A DNA stretch of 64,000 bases from JBCBKL01 sp038521825 (GTDB lineage Bacteria > Pseudomonadota > Alphaproteobacteria > Rhodobacterales > Rhodobacteraceae). Position 1 is the first letter of the stretch; each line of letters begins with the position of its first letter. The notes under the pieces are model-generated. The model saw only the letters and a list, made by a program, of their open reading frames with translations, made no database searches and had not been told where the DNA came from. Positions 54,517-63,410 of this stretch are shown one piece after another. Position numbers and translations under genes: made by a program. Where the stretch lies: positions 90,857-154,856 of the forward strand of contig JBCBKL010000007.1 of NCBI GenBank assembly GCA_038521825.1. Reading direction: 5' to 3'.

Positions 54517-55050
54517 ATGAAAAGACTGACAACGGGCGTGATGCTGGCGAGCATTCTGGCGCTTGCGGCCTGCGGTGGTTTTCGCGACAGCCGTCTCAAT
54601 CCGACGAACTGGTTCGGCAACGCGCGGTCCGCCCCGGTTGCAGTGGATCCGGATGCCGAGGTCAACCCGCTGATCCCTACCCGGCAAGGTGGTCGGCTAC
54701 TGGGCTCTCCCACTGACGATGGCAGCTATCGGGGCAGTCCCCTCGACAGCGTCACCGCACTGGTGATCGAACGTGTGCCAGGCGGCGCCATTGTCCGCGC
54801 CTCCGGAACGGCGGCCCGCCAGGGCGTTTACGACGTGCGTTTGGTCACCGATGAAGAACAGCCCGTTTCTGAAGACGGCGTTCTGACCTTCCAACTTGCC
54901 GGTGTCACACCGGACGAGGCTGGAACCGGCATAAGCGAACGCGTCCGAACCGTTACAGCAGCCGTAGCACTGACCGATCAGCAACTGAGCGGCGTGCGTG
55001 TCATTCGGGTCGTCGGGGTGCGCAACGCCATGTCATCGCGACGCCGCTGA
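54517..55050 (+). CDS. Hypothetical lipoprotein
   Basis: A 177-residue protein with a lipoprotein signal MKRLTTGVMLASILALAACG (lipid Cys19). The mature part begins with a conserved-looking GFRDSRLNPTNWFGNAR and continues as a small beta-rich domain. No family name is recognised, though it has the look of conserved roseobacter lipoproteins. It ends exactly where the rnd gene ends on the other strand. Confidence 0.75.
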   Translation: MKRLTTGVMLASILALAACGGFRDSRLNPTNWFGNARSAPVAVDPDAEVNPLIPTRQGGRLLGSPTDDGSYRGSPLDSVTALVIERVPGGAIVRASGTAARQGVYDVRLVTDEEQPVSEDGVLTFQLAGVTPDEAGTGISERVRTVTAAVALTDQQLSGVRVIRVVGVRNAMSSRRR

Positions 55051-56211
55051 TCAATCCAGCGGTATGATCCGCACGTCGCCCCCTTCGGCGGCAAGGGCGA
55101 TCTCTCCGTCGCAGAGACGCAGCGCATCCTGACCGAAGAGTTCTTTGCGCCAACCCTTGAGTGCCGGAAGATCCCGAACACCCGCCGCAATCGCATCAAG
55201 GTCAGCGGCGGGGGCCACCAGCTTGGCAGCAACGCCTTCGCTTTCCGTCTTGGCCTTGAGCAGCACGCGCAGCAGATCGGCAAGCGCCGTGTTGACCTGC
55301 AGCCTGTCGCGGCTTCGATCCGGTTTGGGCATGTCATCAGGTGCCATTTCGACCGCACGCTTGATGGCGCTGAGAATACCATCGGCAACGGCACCCTTGC
55401 GCGCCTCGCGCAGCAAAAGCCGAGAGCGTCCCAGCTCTTCGATCGACTTGGGCTTGTTTCCGGCCAGCTCGATCAGCGCTTCGTCCTTGAAGATACGATT
55501 GCGCGGGATGTTGTGCTCTTGCGCGTAAGCTTCGCGAAAGGCAGCAAGCTCCTTGACCACCGCCAGAAATCGGGACGAATTTGTCCGGGTCTTAACCCGA
55601 CGCCAGGCTTCGTCAGGTTTGACGATATAGGTGTCAGGCGACAGCAGCGTACTAAGCTCTTCGTTCACCCACCGGCTGCGCCCGGTTTCCTGAAGCCGAT
55701 TGGCGAGATGCTCGTAAATGTCCCGCAGGTGGGTGACATCGGCCAGAGCGTATGAAAGCTGGGCATCCGTGAGCGGGCGTCGGGACCAGTCGGTAAACCG
55801 CGATGTCTTGTCGAGCGACTGCTTTGCGATCTTCCGAACCAGTGTCTCATACCCGACCTGCTCGCCAAAGCCGCAGACCATCGCCGCAACCTGGGTATCG
55901 AACAGGGGCTGGGGCAACACCTGGGCATCGACATAGAAGATTTCGAGATCCTGGCGGGCGGCGTGAAAAACCTTAACAACCGCTTCGTCGTTGAAGAGAT
56001 CGTAAAGCGGGTCGAGCACCAGCCCGTCTGCCAACGGGTCGATCAGCACCGCACCGTCATTCGCCTGACCCGGCATGGCAAGCTGTACGAGACAGAGCTT
56101 TGAATAATATGTCCGCTCCCGCAGAAACTCAGTGTCGACCGTAACATAGGGCTGCTGCCTTGCCTCTTTGCAGAATGTGGCAAGAGCATCGGTCGAGGTG
56201 AGTATTTGCAT
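55051..56211 (-). CDS. rnd: Ribonuclease D
   Basis: A 386-residue 3'-5' exonuclease for tRNA and other RNA trimming. The DEDD motifs are present: VTVDTEFLRERTYYS (ExoI), KVFHAARQDLEIF (ExoII), and LSYALADVTHLRDIYEHL (ExoIII). An HRDC domain follows (about 210-290). Length matches the family. It lies 84 bases downstream of purN on the same strand. Confidence 0.95.
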   Translation of the reverse strand: MQILTSTDALATFCKEARQQPYVTVDTEFLRERTYYSKLCLVQLAMPGQANDGAVLIDPLADGLVLDPLYDLFNDEAVVKVFHAARQDLEIFYVDAQVLPQPLFDTQVAAMVCGFGEQVGYETLVRKIAKQSLDKTSRFTDWSRRPLTDAQLSYALADVTHLRDIYEHLANRLQETGRSRWVNEELSTLLSPDTYIVKPDEAWRRVKTRTNSSRFLAVVKELAAFREAYAQEHNIPRNRIFKDEALIELAGNKPKSIEELGRSRLLLREARKGAVADGILSAIKRAVEMAPDDMPKPDRSRDRLQVNTALADLLRVLLKAKTESEGVAAKLVAPAADLDAIAAGVRDLPALKGWRKELFGQDALRLCDGEIALAAEGGDVRIIPLD

Positions 56212-56295
56212 GTGCGATCCGTTCTGGTTCTTATTGATTGCCCGCGTCTTGCGACCTTATGCCCTTATACCAAGGCCTAACAAGGGGCCAGTTCC

Positions 56296-56883
56296 TCAGA
56301 TGTAGAGCGCTTGGTTCTGACCTTCGGCAAATCGGCGTAGGACAGCCGGGTAAAGAATGTGTTCACGCGCGAGCACCCGTTGGCCGAGACCGTCGGGCGT
56401 GTCATCTTCCCGGATTTCAACCCGGGCCTGACCAAGGATGGGGCCGTCATCGAGCTTGGGCGTCACCAGATGTACGGTACAGCCGTGATCGGCATCACCA
56501 GCGGCGATTGCGCGGGCATGGGTGTACAGCCCTTGATACTTGGGCAACAGGGATGGATGGATGTTCAGCATCCGACCCTTCCACGGGGTCACGAAACCCT
56601 CGGTCAGAACCCGCATGAACCCCGCAAGACAGATTATATCGGGCGCATGGGGTTTCAGCGCCTTGGTGAGCTCAGCTTCAAACGCGGCACGGTCATTGCC
56701 GAAGGGTTTGTGATCCACAATCGCGGTCGGAATCCCGTGATCCGCTGCCCATGTGATGCCCGTCGAGCCCGGATTGTTCGACAAAACCAGACATGGTCGC
56801 GCCGGATGGTCGCCTTTCATGCTGTCGACAAGCGCGCGCATATTGGACCCGCCGCCGGAAATCAGAATGGCGACCCGCTTCAA
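56296..56883 (-). CDS. purN: GAR transformylase
   Basis: A 195-residue formyltransferase, third step of purine synthesis, using 10-formyl-THF. VAILISGGGSNMRALVD binds the ribotide, and GFMRVLTEGFVTPWKGRMLNIHPSLLPKYQGLYTH contains the catalytic Asn-His region. Overlaps purM by 4 bases (ATGA). Confidence 0.97.
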   Translation of the reverse strand: MKRVAILISGGGSNMRALVDSMKGDHPARPCLVLSNNPGSTGITWAADHGIPTAIVDHKPFGNDRAAFEAELTKALKPHAPDIICLAGFMRVLTEGFVTPWKGRMLNIHPSLLPKYQGLYTHARAIAAGDADHGCTVHLVTPKLDDGPILGQARVEIREDDTPDGLGQRVLAREHILYPAVLRRFAEGQNQALYI

Positions 56884-57938
56884 CTGAGAGAGCCGGAAAA
56901 GTTAACGCCCTCGCCTGCCACCACCTTGCCGATGACAGCCACTGTTTCCCCTGCGCCTTGCAGGTCAGCGATATGATCAGACGCCCGATCATGTTCGACC
57001 ACAAGCACCATGCCGATACCGCAGTTGAAGGTCTTGAGCATTTCTGCCTGATCGATGCCGCCCTGATCGCGCAGCCACGCGAAGACGGATGGCATCTGCC
57101 ACTCACCGAGATCGACCTCTGCGCCCAGCCCGTCGGGCAGCGCCCTTGGCAGGTTTTCGGTCAGCCCGCCGCCGGTGATATGTGCCAGCGCATGAACGCC
57201 ACCCGCCCGGATGGCCTCAAGGCACTGCCGCACATAAAGCCGTGTTGGGGTCAGGAGAGCTGCGCCCAGGGTACCTTCGGCCCATGGGCAATCCGCATCC
57301 CAGTCGAGCCCCGAGATCTCGACCAGCTTTCGCACGAGGCTGTAACCGTTGGAATGTACGCCATCCGAGCCAAGCCCCAGAATCACATCGCCCTCAGTCA
57401 CGCCGGATGGCAGAGCGGTACCGCGTTCCATCGCGCCGACGGCAAAGCCGGCCAGATCGAAGTCGCCCGGCGGATACATCCCCGGCATCTCGGCCGTCTC
57501 ACCCCCGATCAGGGCACAGCCGGAATCTTTGCATCCGAGTGCAATCCCTTCGACAACCTGCGCCGCAAGGTCGACAGAGAGCTTGCCGGTGGCGAAGTAG
57601 TCCAGAAAGAAAAGCGGCTCAGCTCCCTGACACACGAGGTCGTTGACGCACATTGCGACGAGGTCAACACCCACGCCCGCGACGTGACCGGTGTCGATCG
57701 CGATGCGCAGCTTGGTCCCAACACCGTCAGTTGCCGCGACAAGGATCGGATCCTCGTATCCCGCGGCCTTGAGATCAAAAAGCCCTCCGAACCCGCCCAA
57801 GCCTGATATCACACCCCGCCGGTTGGTCGATTTTGCGGCGGGTTTGATGCGATCGACCAGTGCGTTTCCGGCATCGATATCGACCCCGGCCTGGGCATAG
57901 GACAGGCCGTTCTTGCCCCGATCTGCAGATTTCGCCAT
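56880..57938 (-). CDS. purM: AIR synthase
   Basis: A 352-residue ATP-dependent enzyme of the fifth purine step. YAQAGVDIDAGNALVDRIKP opens the family; ATDGVGTKLRIA and CALIGGETAEMPGMY form the nucleotide site, and ALAHITGGGLTENLPRALP follows. First gene of the purM-purN pair, possibly with rnd. Confidence 0.97.
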   Translation of the reverse strand: MAKSADRGKNGLSYAQAGVDIDAGNALVDRIKPAAKSTNRRGVISGLGGFGGLFDLKAAGYEDPILVAATDGVGTKLRIAIDTGHVAGVGVDLVAMCVNDLVCQGAEPLFFLDYFATGKLSVDLAAQVVEGIALGCKDSGCALIGGETAEMPGMYPPGDFDLAGFAVGAMERGTALPSGVTEGDVILGLGSDGVHSNGYSLVRKLVEISGLDWDADCPWAEGTLGAALLTPTRLYVRQCLEAIRAGGVHALAHITGGGLTENLPRALPDGLGAEVDLGEWQMPSVFAWLRDQGGIDQAEMLKTFNCGIGMVLVVEHDRASDHIADLQGAGETVAVIGKVVAGEGVNFSGSLS

Positions 57939-58038
57939 TGCCCCTCTCGCCTTGTTTGAGCCCGGTTAATCCAAAGCCACGCAGACCGCAACGGGCCACT
58001 TGACGGCGGCATGTGGCGGTCCTAGGCAGGGGGCCGGC

Positions 58039-58115
58039 GGGCCTGTAGCTCAATTGGTTAGAGCAGAGCGCTCATAACGCTTTGGTTGGGGGTTCGAGTC
58101 CCTCCGGGCCTACCA
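58039..58115 (+). tRNA. tRNA with CAU anticodon (probably Ile2)
   Basis: A 77-base tRNA: acceptor GGGCCTG, D arm GCTCAATTGGTTAGAGC, anticodon loop CTCATAA (CAU), T arm with GGTTCGAGTCC, and an encoded CCA. The CAU anticodon can be elongator Met, initiator or lysidine-modified Ile2. It lacks initiator features (its acceptor has a G-U first pair, no C1-A72), and the body resembles alphaproteobacterial Ile tRNAs more than Met. Type assignment is moderate. Confidence 0.8.
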
Positions 58116-58120
58116 CCACA

Positions 58121-59440
58121 TCACCGCGCGATGACGATGTCGGCCCGCAATCCGCCCAGCTCTTCGCTTTGCCCCAGCCGCAGAACACCGCCGTGCGCGC
58201 GCGCGATGTCTCGGGCGATGGCAAGACCCAGCCCGACGCTACCGCCTCGATCCTGATTGCGAGCGGGATCAAGGCGTGAGAACGGCTTTTGCGCCTCTTC
58301 ATGCCGATCCTCCGGTATGCCCGGCCCGTCATCCTCGACGCGAAAGCGCAGAGATTTATCGCTCAGGGTCACCGACACTTCGGCCCGCTCACCATAGCGC
58401 ACGGCATTGCTGATCAGATTGCCTAATGCCCGTCGGATCGCGTGCTTGCGCAGCATGACTTCGCCGCGCCCGATCACCTCTTTCATTGTTACGTTCTGTC
58501 CCGCCCGGGCGGCGTCGGAAACCAGCTCCTCGGTCAGCGCCACAGGATCGATCGGCTCCGGCTCGCCTTCCGACGATCCCTTGGCGAAATTCAGGAATTC
58601 GTCGATCATGCGCGCCATATCATCCACGTCGCGTTCGAGTGGCTGACGCTCGTCATCGTCAAGCAGGCTGAGCCCAAGACGCAGGCGCGTCAGCGGCGTC
58701 CGCAAATCGTGACTGACACCCGACAGCATCAGCGTGCGCGTCTCGATCTGCCGCTCGATCCGGTTGCGCATGTCTACGAAAGCGGTACCAGCCGCGCGCA
58801 CCTCAGTCGCGCCGGATGGATTGTAGGGCATATGTCGTCCCTTCCCAAAGGCTTCGGCGGCGCTGGCCAATCGCTTAATGGGGCGGAGCTGGTTGCGCAG
58901 ATAGATAAACGCAACCGCCGTGATGAGAACCGAAAAGAAGACCATAATGACGAACAGCTGGTGAGGATTGGAGGCCGATAGCCTGCGCCGGTCAAACCGC
59001 ATCTCAATAGGGCCCAATGCGCTTTGCGCGAAGACACTGACAATCCGGTTGCCTGTCAGATCGATGTACCCAACTTCGGGGAGACGGGCTCGCAAACGCA
59101 GGAATATCACCGCCCCGGAAAAGTCGTACCAGACGCGCGCATCCGCCTGCTCTAATTTCTCGCTCGGTGCGGGCGCGACGGATACTTCGAGGGCGGCGAG
59201 GTTCCGCTCGATGCGGGCAAAGGCGTCCGCAGTTCCAGCGAATTCCGCTGCCCCATCGAGCACCAGCCGCAATTCCCGGGCGACCGTATCGGACATCTGG
59301 TTTGTGACGTCCTCGAAATGCCGCTGTGTAAAAACCACGGAAATGACGAGTTGCAAAAACACGACCGGCAGCAGCAGTATGAGCGCGGCGCGTCCGTAAA
59401 GGCTCCGGGGCATGTATTGTTTGAGCCAAGACAGGGTCAT
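58121..59440 (-). CDS. EnvZ-like sensor histidine kinase (orphan)
   Basis: A 439-residue kinase: membrane helix 1 at about 15-37, periplasmic domain to about 160, helix 2 at about 161-183, HAMP linker (RNQLRPIKRLASAAEAFG), then the H-box MLSGVSHDLRTPLTRLRLG and ATPase motifs NLISNAVRYGER, DDGPGIPED and GSVGLGLAIARDIA. The pattern matches the EnvZ/OmpR-type group. No response regulator is adjacent; an MBL gene diverges from it and a tRNA lies next to its end. Confidence 0.87.
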   Translation of the reverse strand: MTLSWLKQYMPRSLYGRAALILLLPVVFLQLVISVVFTQRHFEDVTNQMSDTVARELRLVLDGAAEFAGTADAFARIERNLAALEVSVAPAPSEKLEQADARVWYDFSGAVIFLRLRARLPEVGYIDLTGNRIVSVFAQSALGPIEMRFDRRRLSASNPHQLFVIMVFFSVLITAVAFIYLRNQLRPIKRLASAAEAFGKGRHMPYNPSGATEVRAAGTAFVDMRNRIERQIETRTLMLSGVSHDLRTPLTRLRLGLSLLDDDERQPLERDVDDMARMIDEFLNFAKGSSEGEPEPIDPVALTEELVSDAARAGQNVTMKEVIGRGEVMLRKHAIRRALGNLISNAVRYGERAEVSVTLSDKSLRFRVEDDGPGIPEDRHEEAQKPFSRLDPARNQDRGGSVGLGLAIARDIARAHGGVLRLGQSEELGGLRADIVIAR

Positions 59441-59480
59441 GACCGGACCCTAACGGTGCCAGCGGGAAGGGAAAAGCGTG

Positions 59481-60401
59481 ATGAACGATGCCGAGTACAA
59501 TCCGCCCGTAGGCGCGGCTATTCCGCTTGAGCCGGGACTCGAGATGATCGTTGCGCCGAACCCTTCGCCGATGACTTTCCGCGGCACCAACACCTATATC
59601 CTCGGCGGCACCGACATCGCCATCATCGACCCCGGCCCGATCAGTGAAACCCACCTGAGCGCCATTCTGACAGCAACTACCGGACGCAAGGTGCGCTGCA
59701 TCGTCGTGACCCATACGCATCTCGATCACTCGCCGCTAGCCCGGCCTTTGGCTAAGGTGACGAGAGCGCCTGTTTTGGCTTTTGGCGATGCCAGCTCCGG
59801 GCGCAGCCCGATCATGCAGAAACTTGCACAAGAAGGCATGGCAGGCGGCGGTGAAGGGATAGACTTGCGCTTTTCCCCCGACGAAACGGTCGAGGACGGG
59901 TCGGTCGTAACGGGCAGTGATTGGTCACTCCGGGTGATCCATACACCCGGCCACACCGGGAACCACATCGCCCTAGGTTGGAACGACGCCTGTCTGACTG
60001 CTGATCACGTGATGGCATGGTCGACGTCTTTGGTTTCGCCCCCTGATGGTGATCTGACCGACTTCATGGCGTCCTGCAAGAAACTGCATCAAAACGATTG
60101 GCGCGTCTTTTACCCGGGCCACGGGCCACAGGTGGAAAATCCGGCCGACCGACTTCGCTGGCTGATCGCGCATAGGCGGGCGCGCGAAGCGGCGATTGTC
60201 GACGCACTCGGTAACGGGCCATCGAGCGCGGCCGCCATTGCCGAACATGTTTATGTTGATACCCCGACGGCGCTGCTACCTGCGGCAACCAGAAATGTAT
60301 TTGCACATCTTGTGGACCTTCACAGTCGGGGAATCGTAGCCGCCAGAGCTGGTATTTCACCGGACGGAGAGTTCTCATTGCTCCGGAGCGCGCAGGAGTA
60401 G
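59481..60401 (+). CDS. MBL-fold hydrolase with winged helix (LACTB2-like)
   Basis: A 306-residue cytosolic protein. The zinc motif THTHLDHS is at about 77-84 (His78, His80, Asp82, His83), with further ligands in HTPGHTGNH and TADHVM. A small winged-helix C-terminal domain (about 235-305) follows, as in LACTB2-like proteins, some of which cleave RNA; others act as hydrolases of thioesters. A GTG 3 bases upstream (59478) is an alternative start. Substrate unknown. Confidence 0.85.
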   Translation: MNDAEYNPPVGAAIPLEPGLEMIVAPNPSPMTFRGTNTYILGGTDIAIIDPGPISETHLSAILTATTGRKVRCIVVTHTHLDHSPLARPLAKVTRAPVLAFGDASSGRSPIMQKLAQEGMAGGGEGIDLRFSPDETVEDGSVVTGSDWSLRVIHTPGHTGNHIALGWNDACLTADHVMAWSTSLVSPPDGDLTDFMASCKKLHQNDWRVFYPGHGPQVENPADRLRWLIAHRRAREAAIVDALGNGPSSAAAIAEHVYVDTPTALLPAATRNVFAHLVDLHSRGIVAARAGISPDGEFSLLRSAQE

Positions 60402-60736
60402 GCTCGGTATCTCGTCAAAGTATTGACTGGTTGCGTTGCCCGTTTGTTCTCGGGTCCCACAAAATTGGTAAACGACAATTGATTCGAACACTTAAAAATT
60501 TGAGGGAATCACTGCGGCGCGTCAGGGCGGCAATTGTGTCAAAAACAACTCCGCCGCACGCGCTTTCCGAGAAGTCTCCACACAATCGCCACAATCTCGC
60601 CAAGGGGTAGTGGATCACGCCAAATCTTCTACTGCTGATCATGTGATCTGCCCTACTTTAAGCAAATTGAATTGATAGAAAAATGAATAGCGAAAGGGGC
60701 ACCGGCGGTTACGGAAAACTCCTTCGACAAACTTAA
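60402..60736. other. AT-richer intergenic stretch
   Basis: About 335 bases with no supported gene. It includes the inverted repeat GATCA-TG-TGATC near 60636-60647 and probably the promoter of the membrane-protein gene at 60737. Nothing else recognisable. Confidence 0.45.
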
Positions 60737-61201
60737 ATGATAATGGAGCAGCCCGTGACGCTGACGCACGCACAAATGTTTGAGGCGGCGATGTTTTTCC
60801 TCTTCTCTATCGGCTGGTACTGGTCGATCGCGAAGATGATTGAAAAACGCACCGCAGTAGGAAAAAGCCCGGTTTTCGTGGCGGTTGTTTGTATCGGTTA
60901 CCTGTGCGGCATCTGCTCAAAAATCTTTCATTGGCAGGAGGGAGGTGAATTCAGCCCGCTGATTTATCTCTATGTCTGGAACCTTGCGGTGACGATGGTC
61001 GACCTTGGTTTGGTCGTCTACTTCACCCGTCGCAATAAGCATGCGGCAACCATCGATGCTGAAGACGCACCGCTCAGGCTAGAGCCGGAGCACGTGGTCG
61101 TATCCTTTGGCGAGCGAAGTATAGACACCTCCAAGATCGGTCCGTGCGACGACGATCGACCCGAAGCAATGGCCGGGCCGCGCCAACTGTCGGTCGGTTG
61201 A
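60737..61201 (+). CDS. Three-helix membrane protein of unknown function
   Basis: A 154-residue protein with hydrophobic segments at about 15-32, 44-62 and 77-97. The cytosolic tail of about 55 residues is polar. YLCGICSKIFHW links helix 2 to the next loop. An ATG at 60743 is an alternative start. No family recognised. It is 151 bases ahead of ilvN on the same strand. Confidence 0.6.
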   Translation: MIMEQPVTLTHAQMFEAAMFFLFSIGWYWSIAKMIEKRTAVGKSPVFVAVVCIGYLCGICSKIFHWQEGGEFSPLIYLYVWNLAVTMVDLGLVVYFTRRNKHAATIDAEDAPLRLEPEHVVVSFGERSIDTSKIGPCDDDRPEAMAGPRQLSVG

Positions 61202-61214
61202 CCTTTGAACACCA

Positions 61215-61246
61215 ATGGGCGGCCCAGCATCAGCTGCGCCGCCCAT
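61215..61246 (+). terminator. Hairpin between the membrane gene and ilvN
   Basis: ATGGGCGGC (61215-61223) pairs perfectly with GCCGCCCAT (61238-61246) across a 14-base loop, 14 bases past the upstream stop. There is no T-run, so it is either a weak or factor-dependent terminator, or a leader structure of ilvN. Confidence 0.5.
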
Positions 61247-61352
61247 CGACCGGAGACGAGGCCCTTGAGGCTAGTCAGGCACTTGCCATGCGGATCACCA
61301 CCCGATAGGCCTGCGACACTGTTTGAGACAGTGATCATGCAAGAGGTCCACC

Positions 61353-61922
61353 GTGTCTGCTTTGAAAATCAAAAAGGGCTCATCTGCCAAGTCGGCATAT
61401 AACCTTCGCCCGACCTTTTCTGACATAGCAGAATCGCACACACTCGCAGTCATCGTCGACAACGAAGCCGGTGTTCTTGCACGTGTCATCGGGCTGTTTT
61501 CCGGTCGCGGCTACAACATCGAAAGCCTGACCGTCGCCGAGGTTGACCACCAGGGCCATCTCAGCCGCATCACGATCGTGACGACCGGGACGCCGCAGGT
61601 CATCGAACAGATCAAGGCGCAGCTTGGCCGTATCGTTTCGGTCCATGAAGTTCACGACCTCACCGTGGAAGGGCCCAGCGTCGAACGCGAACTGGCAATG
61701 CTGAAAGTGACCGGTCAGGGTGACAAGCGGGTCGAGGCCCTTCGGCTGGCCGACATCTTTCGCGCCAACGTCGTCGACAGCACGCTCGACAGCTTCATTT
61801 TTGAGATCACTGGCGCGCCAGACAAGATCGACGCATTCGCTGACCTGATGCGTCCACTGGGTCTGAGCGAGATCGCGCGAACCGGTGTCGCCGCCCTGCC
61901 ACGGGGCGGCGCCCTCAGCTGA
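61353..61922 (+). CDS. ilvN: Acetolactate synthase regulatory subunit
   Basis: A 189-residue small subunit. The GTG start has AGAGG ahead. An ACT domain (HTLAVIVDNEAGVLARVIGLFSGRGYNIESLTVAEVD) at about 29-65 senses valine, followed by the second conserved domain (ERELAMLKVTGQGDKRVEALRLADIF). It controls the large subunit IlvB/IlvI in branched-chain amino acid synthesis. No large-subunit gene is in the window next to it. Its last 8 bases overlap the opposing HTH gene. Confidence 0.93.
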   Translation: MSALKIKKGSSAKSAYNLRPTFSDIAESHTLAVIVDNEAGVLARVIGLFSGRGYNIESLTVAEVDHQGHLSRITIVTTGTPQVIEQIKAQLGRIVSVHEVHDLTVEGPSVERELAMLKVTGQGDKRVEALRLADIFRANVVDSTLDSFIFEITGAPDKIDAFADLMRPLGLSEIARTGVAALPRGGALS

Positions 61923-62712
61923 ACGGCTGTTCGGGCTGCAAGAGACGCTGATGGAACGGCAGCAGTTCCTCTGAACTGCAATAGCCGGCTGTTCTCGCAG
62001 CTTTTCGAGCCTTGCCAAAATCATTGCCCAGATGCTCGTAAACCATTCGCACGACCCGCTCTGATCCGGGCATCTCACGCACCGTGCGGGCCACGTAGCC
62101 CAGCCAGTAGTTGTTTTCGAACGACGTTACCCTGCTGAGATAGTTGAATGAGCAGGTCATCGCCCCCTTGCGCGAGATCATCGCGGCGATACCCTCCTCT
62201 TGCCGCATCACGATACCCCGGAATTCGCGCGCTTCCCCGGTCATGGGCAAACCCTGGGCCTCGATGGCTGCCCGCGCTTCATATCCACGTATGAAGGTGT
62301 GCCGTTCGTCCCGGAACACGTAGATCAACCCAACGACAAACCGGGTGTGGTCCAAAAAGCTGCGCCTTGAAAAGCGATAAAATCCCGACGGGAACTCAGC
62401 CTCATCAAGGTTGGCCACGCCCTGGCCAAGATAGCCTGCCAGAAACGGCCCTGTCATCGGATCTGCAGGGCGTCCAAGTTGTGCCACCGGCTCCAGAAGA
62501 ACGCGCGCATCGACGTCAAAGAAGTCACAGATCCGCGACAGCACATCAGGCCTCGGGAAGCTCTCTCCGGACAAGTAACGGTTGAACTGAGTGCGATTAA
62601 TTCCCAACTGACGAGAAAGTTCGGATATAGATGGGTAGTCCGTCGCCAGTTTCCTCAGGTTTTCGCCAAACATGTTGCGCAATTCCGCCGGTGTTTTTCG
62701 TGTCGCGGTCAT
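61915..62712 (-). CDS. HTH (XRE-type) transcriptional regulator
   Basis: A 265-residue protein. The N-terminal helix-turn-helix is ISELSRQLGINRTQFNRYLSGESFPRPDVLSRICDFF (about 28-65). The long C-terminal part (about 85-260) has no named domain but is mixed alpha/beta and could bind a ligand. It diverges from the next gene, which it could regulate. Target unknown. Confidence 0.8.
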   Translation of the reverse strand: MTATRKTPAELRNMFGENLRKLATDYPSISELSRQLGINRTQFNRYLSGESFPRPDVLSRICDFFDVDARVLLEPVAQLGRPADPMTGPFLAGYLGQGVANLDEAEFPSGFYRFSRRSFLDHTRFVVGLIYVFRDERHTFIRGYEARAAIEAQGLPMTGEAREFRGIVMRQEEGIAAMISRKGAMTCSFNYLSRVTSFENNYWLGYVARTVREMPGSERVVRMVYEHLGNDFGKARKAARTAGYCSSEELLPFHQRLLQPEQPFS

Positions 62713-62837
62713 CGTCCCTTCCTTTCCCCTAGGCGCGAAATTGCACCAGCAACTACTGAAACAGTTCGGTATTGTATCATTTCAGGAAAGACTTGACCCT
62801 ATTTGGCGTCATTGCTGACGCTATTTTGAGACCGACC

Positions 62838-63305
62838 ATGGAGGTTACGGACACAAATTGCAAGCCAGGCGTGCGCAGTTTTGAATGTATCTTCGCGACG
62901 GAATTCAGTTTCTTCGAAATGCAGGCAGGCTGGATAGAGAATATGATCGGTTTGATACTCTGGAGCGACAGTCTCGACCGCGAAGCGGTCATATGGTGCG
63001 AAGACCAGAAGGAACTGGCTTACTATCGCGACGATCAGAACGATCAGCCAGAGGGCGCCTTCCTCGAGGTTGGCGATTTTGTGCAGTTCGAACTCGAACA
63101 CGACAGCAAGCGCCGGCGCGCGAAAAGCGTCACCCGTATTCAGCATACTGCAGGCACCGGCCTTGCAGATCAGTTAATGAATTTCAAAGATCCACAGACA
63201 CATCACATTGCTAGTCAAACGGCTGAAGTCGTTCCATTTAAGCCACTCACGGAAAATACTCCCGAACGCCGGCGGCTGTTGCGCCGCAATGCTCAAGCGT
63301 CCTAA
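62838..63305 (+). CDS. Hypothetical protein, possible OB/cold-shock fold
   Basis: Open from 62772 (TTG); I give the ATG at 62838 (155 residues) as the better but unproven start. The central part, AFLEVGDFVQFELEHDSKRRRAKSVTRI, resembles the last strands of a cold-shock/OB domain (GDxVxFE). The C-terminus is Arg-rich (ERRRLLRRNAQAS). No motif allows a functional name. It diverges from the HTH gene and precedes the oxygenase by 105 bases. Confidence 0.5.
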   Translation: MEVTDTNCKPGVRSFECIFATEFSFFEMQAGWIENMIGLILWSDSLDREAVIWCEDQKELAYYRDDQNDQPEGAFLEVGDFVQFELEHDSKRRRAKSVTRIQHTAGTGLADQLMNFKDPQTHHIASQTAEVVPFKPLTENTPERRRLLRRNAQAS

Positions 63306-63410
63306 CACGAGCACGATCTTGTCGCTGGCAGAATAGTCTGGTCGAAAATCGACCGGACCACCTCAACGTTTGCGCCTAGCCTCCTCTCCCAACAGAGAGA
63401 GGAGGGCGCA

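Noticed and set aside
56793..57806. 337-codon plus-strand frame
   Set aside because: Complement of purM, which is a full-length, well-conserved gene.
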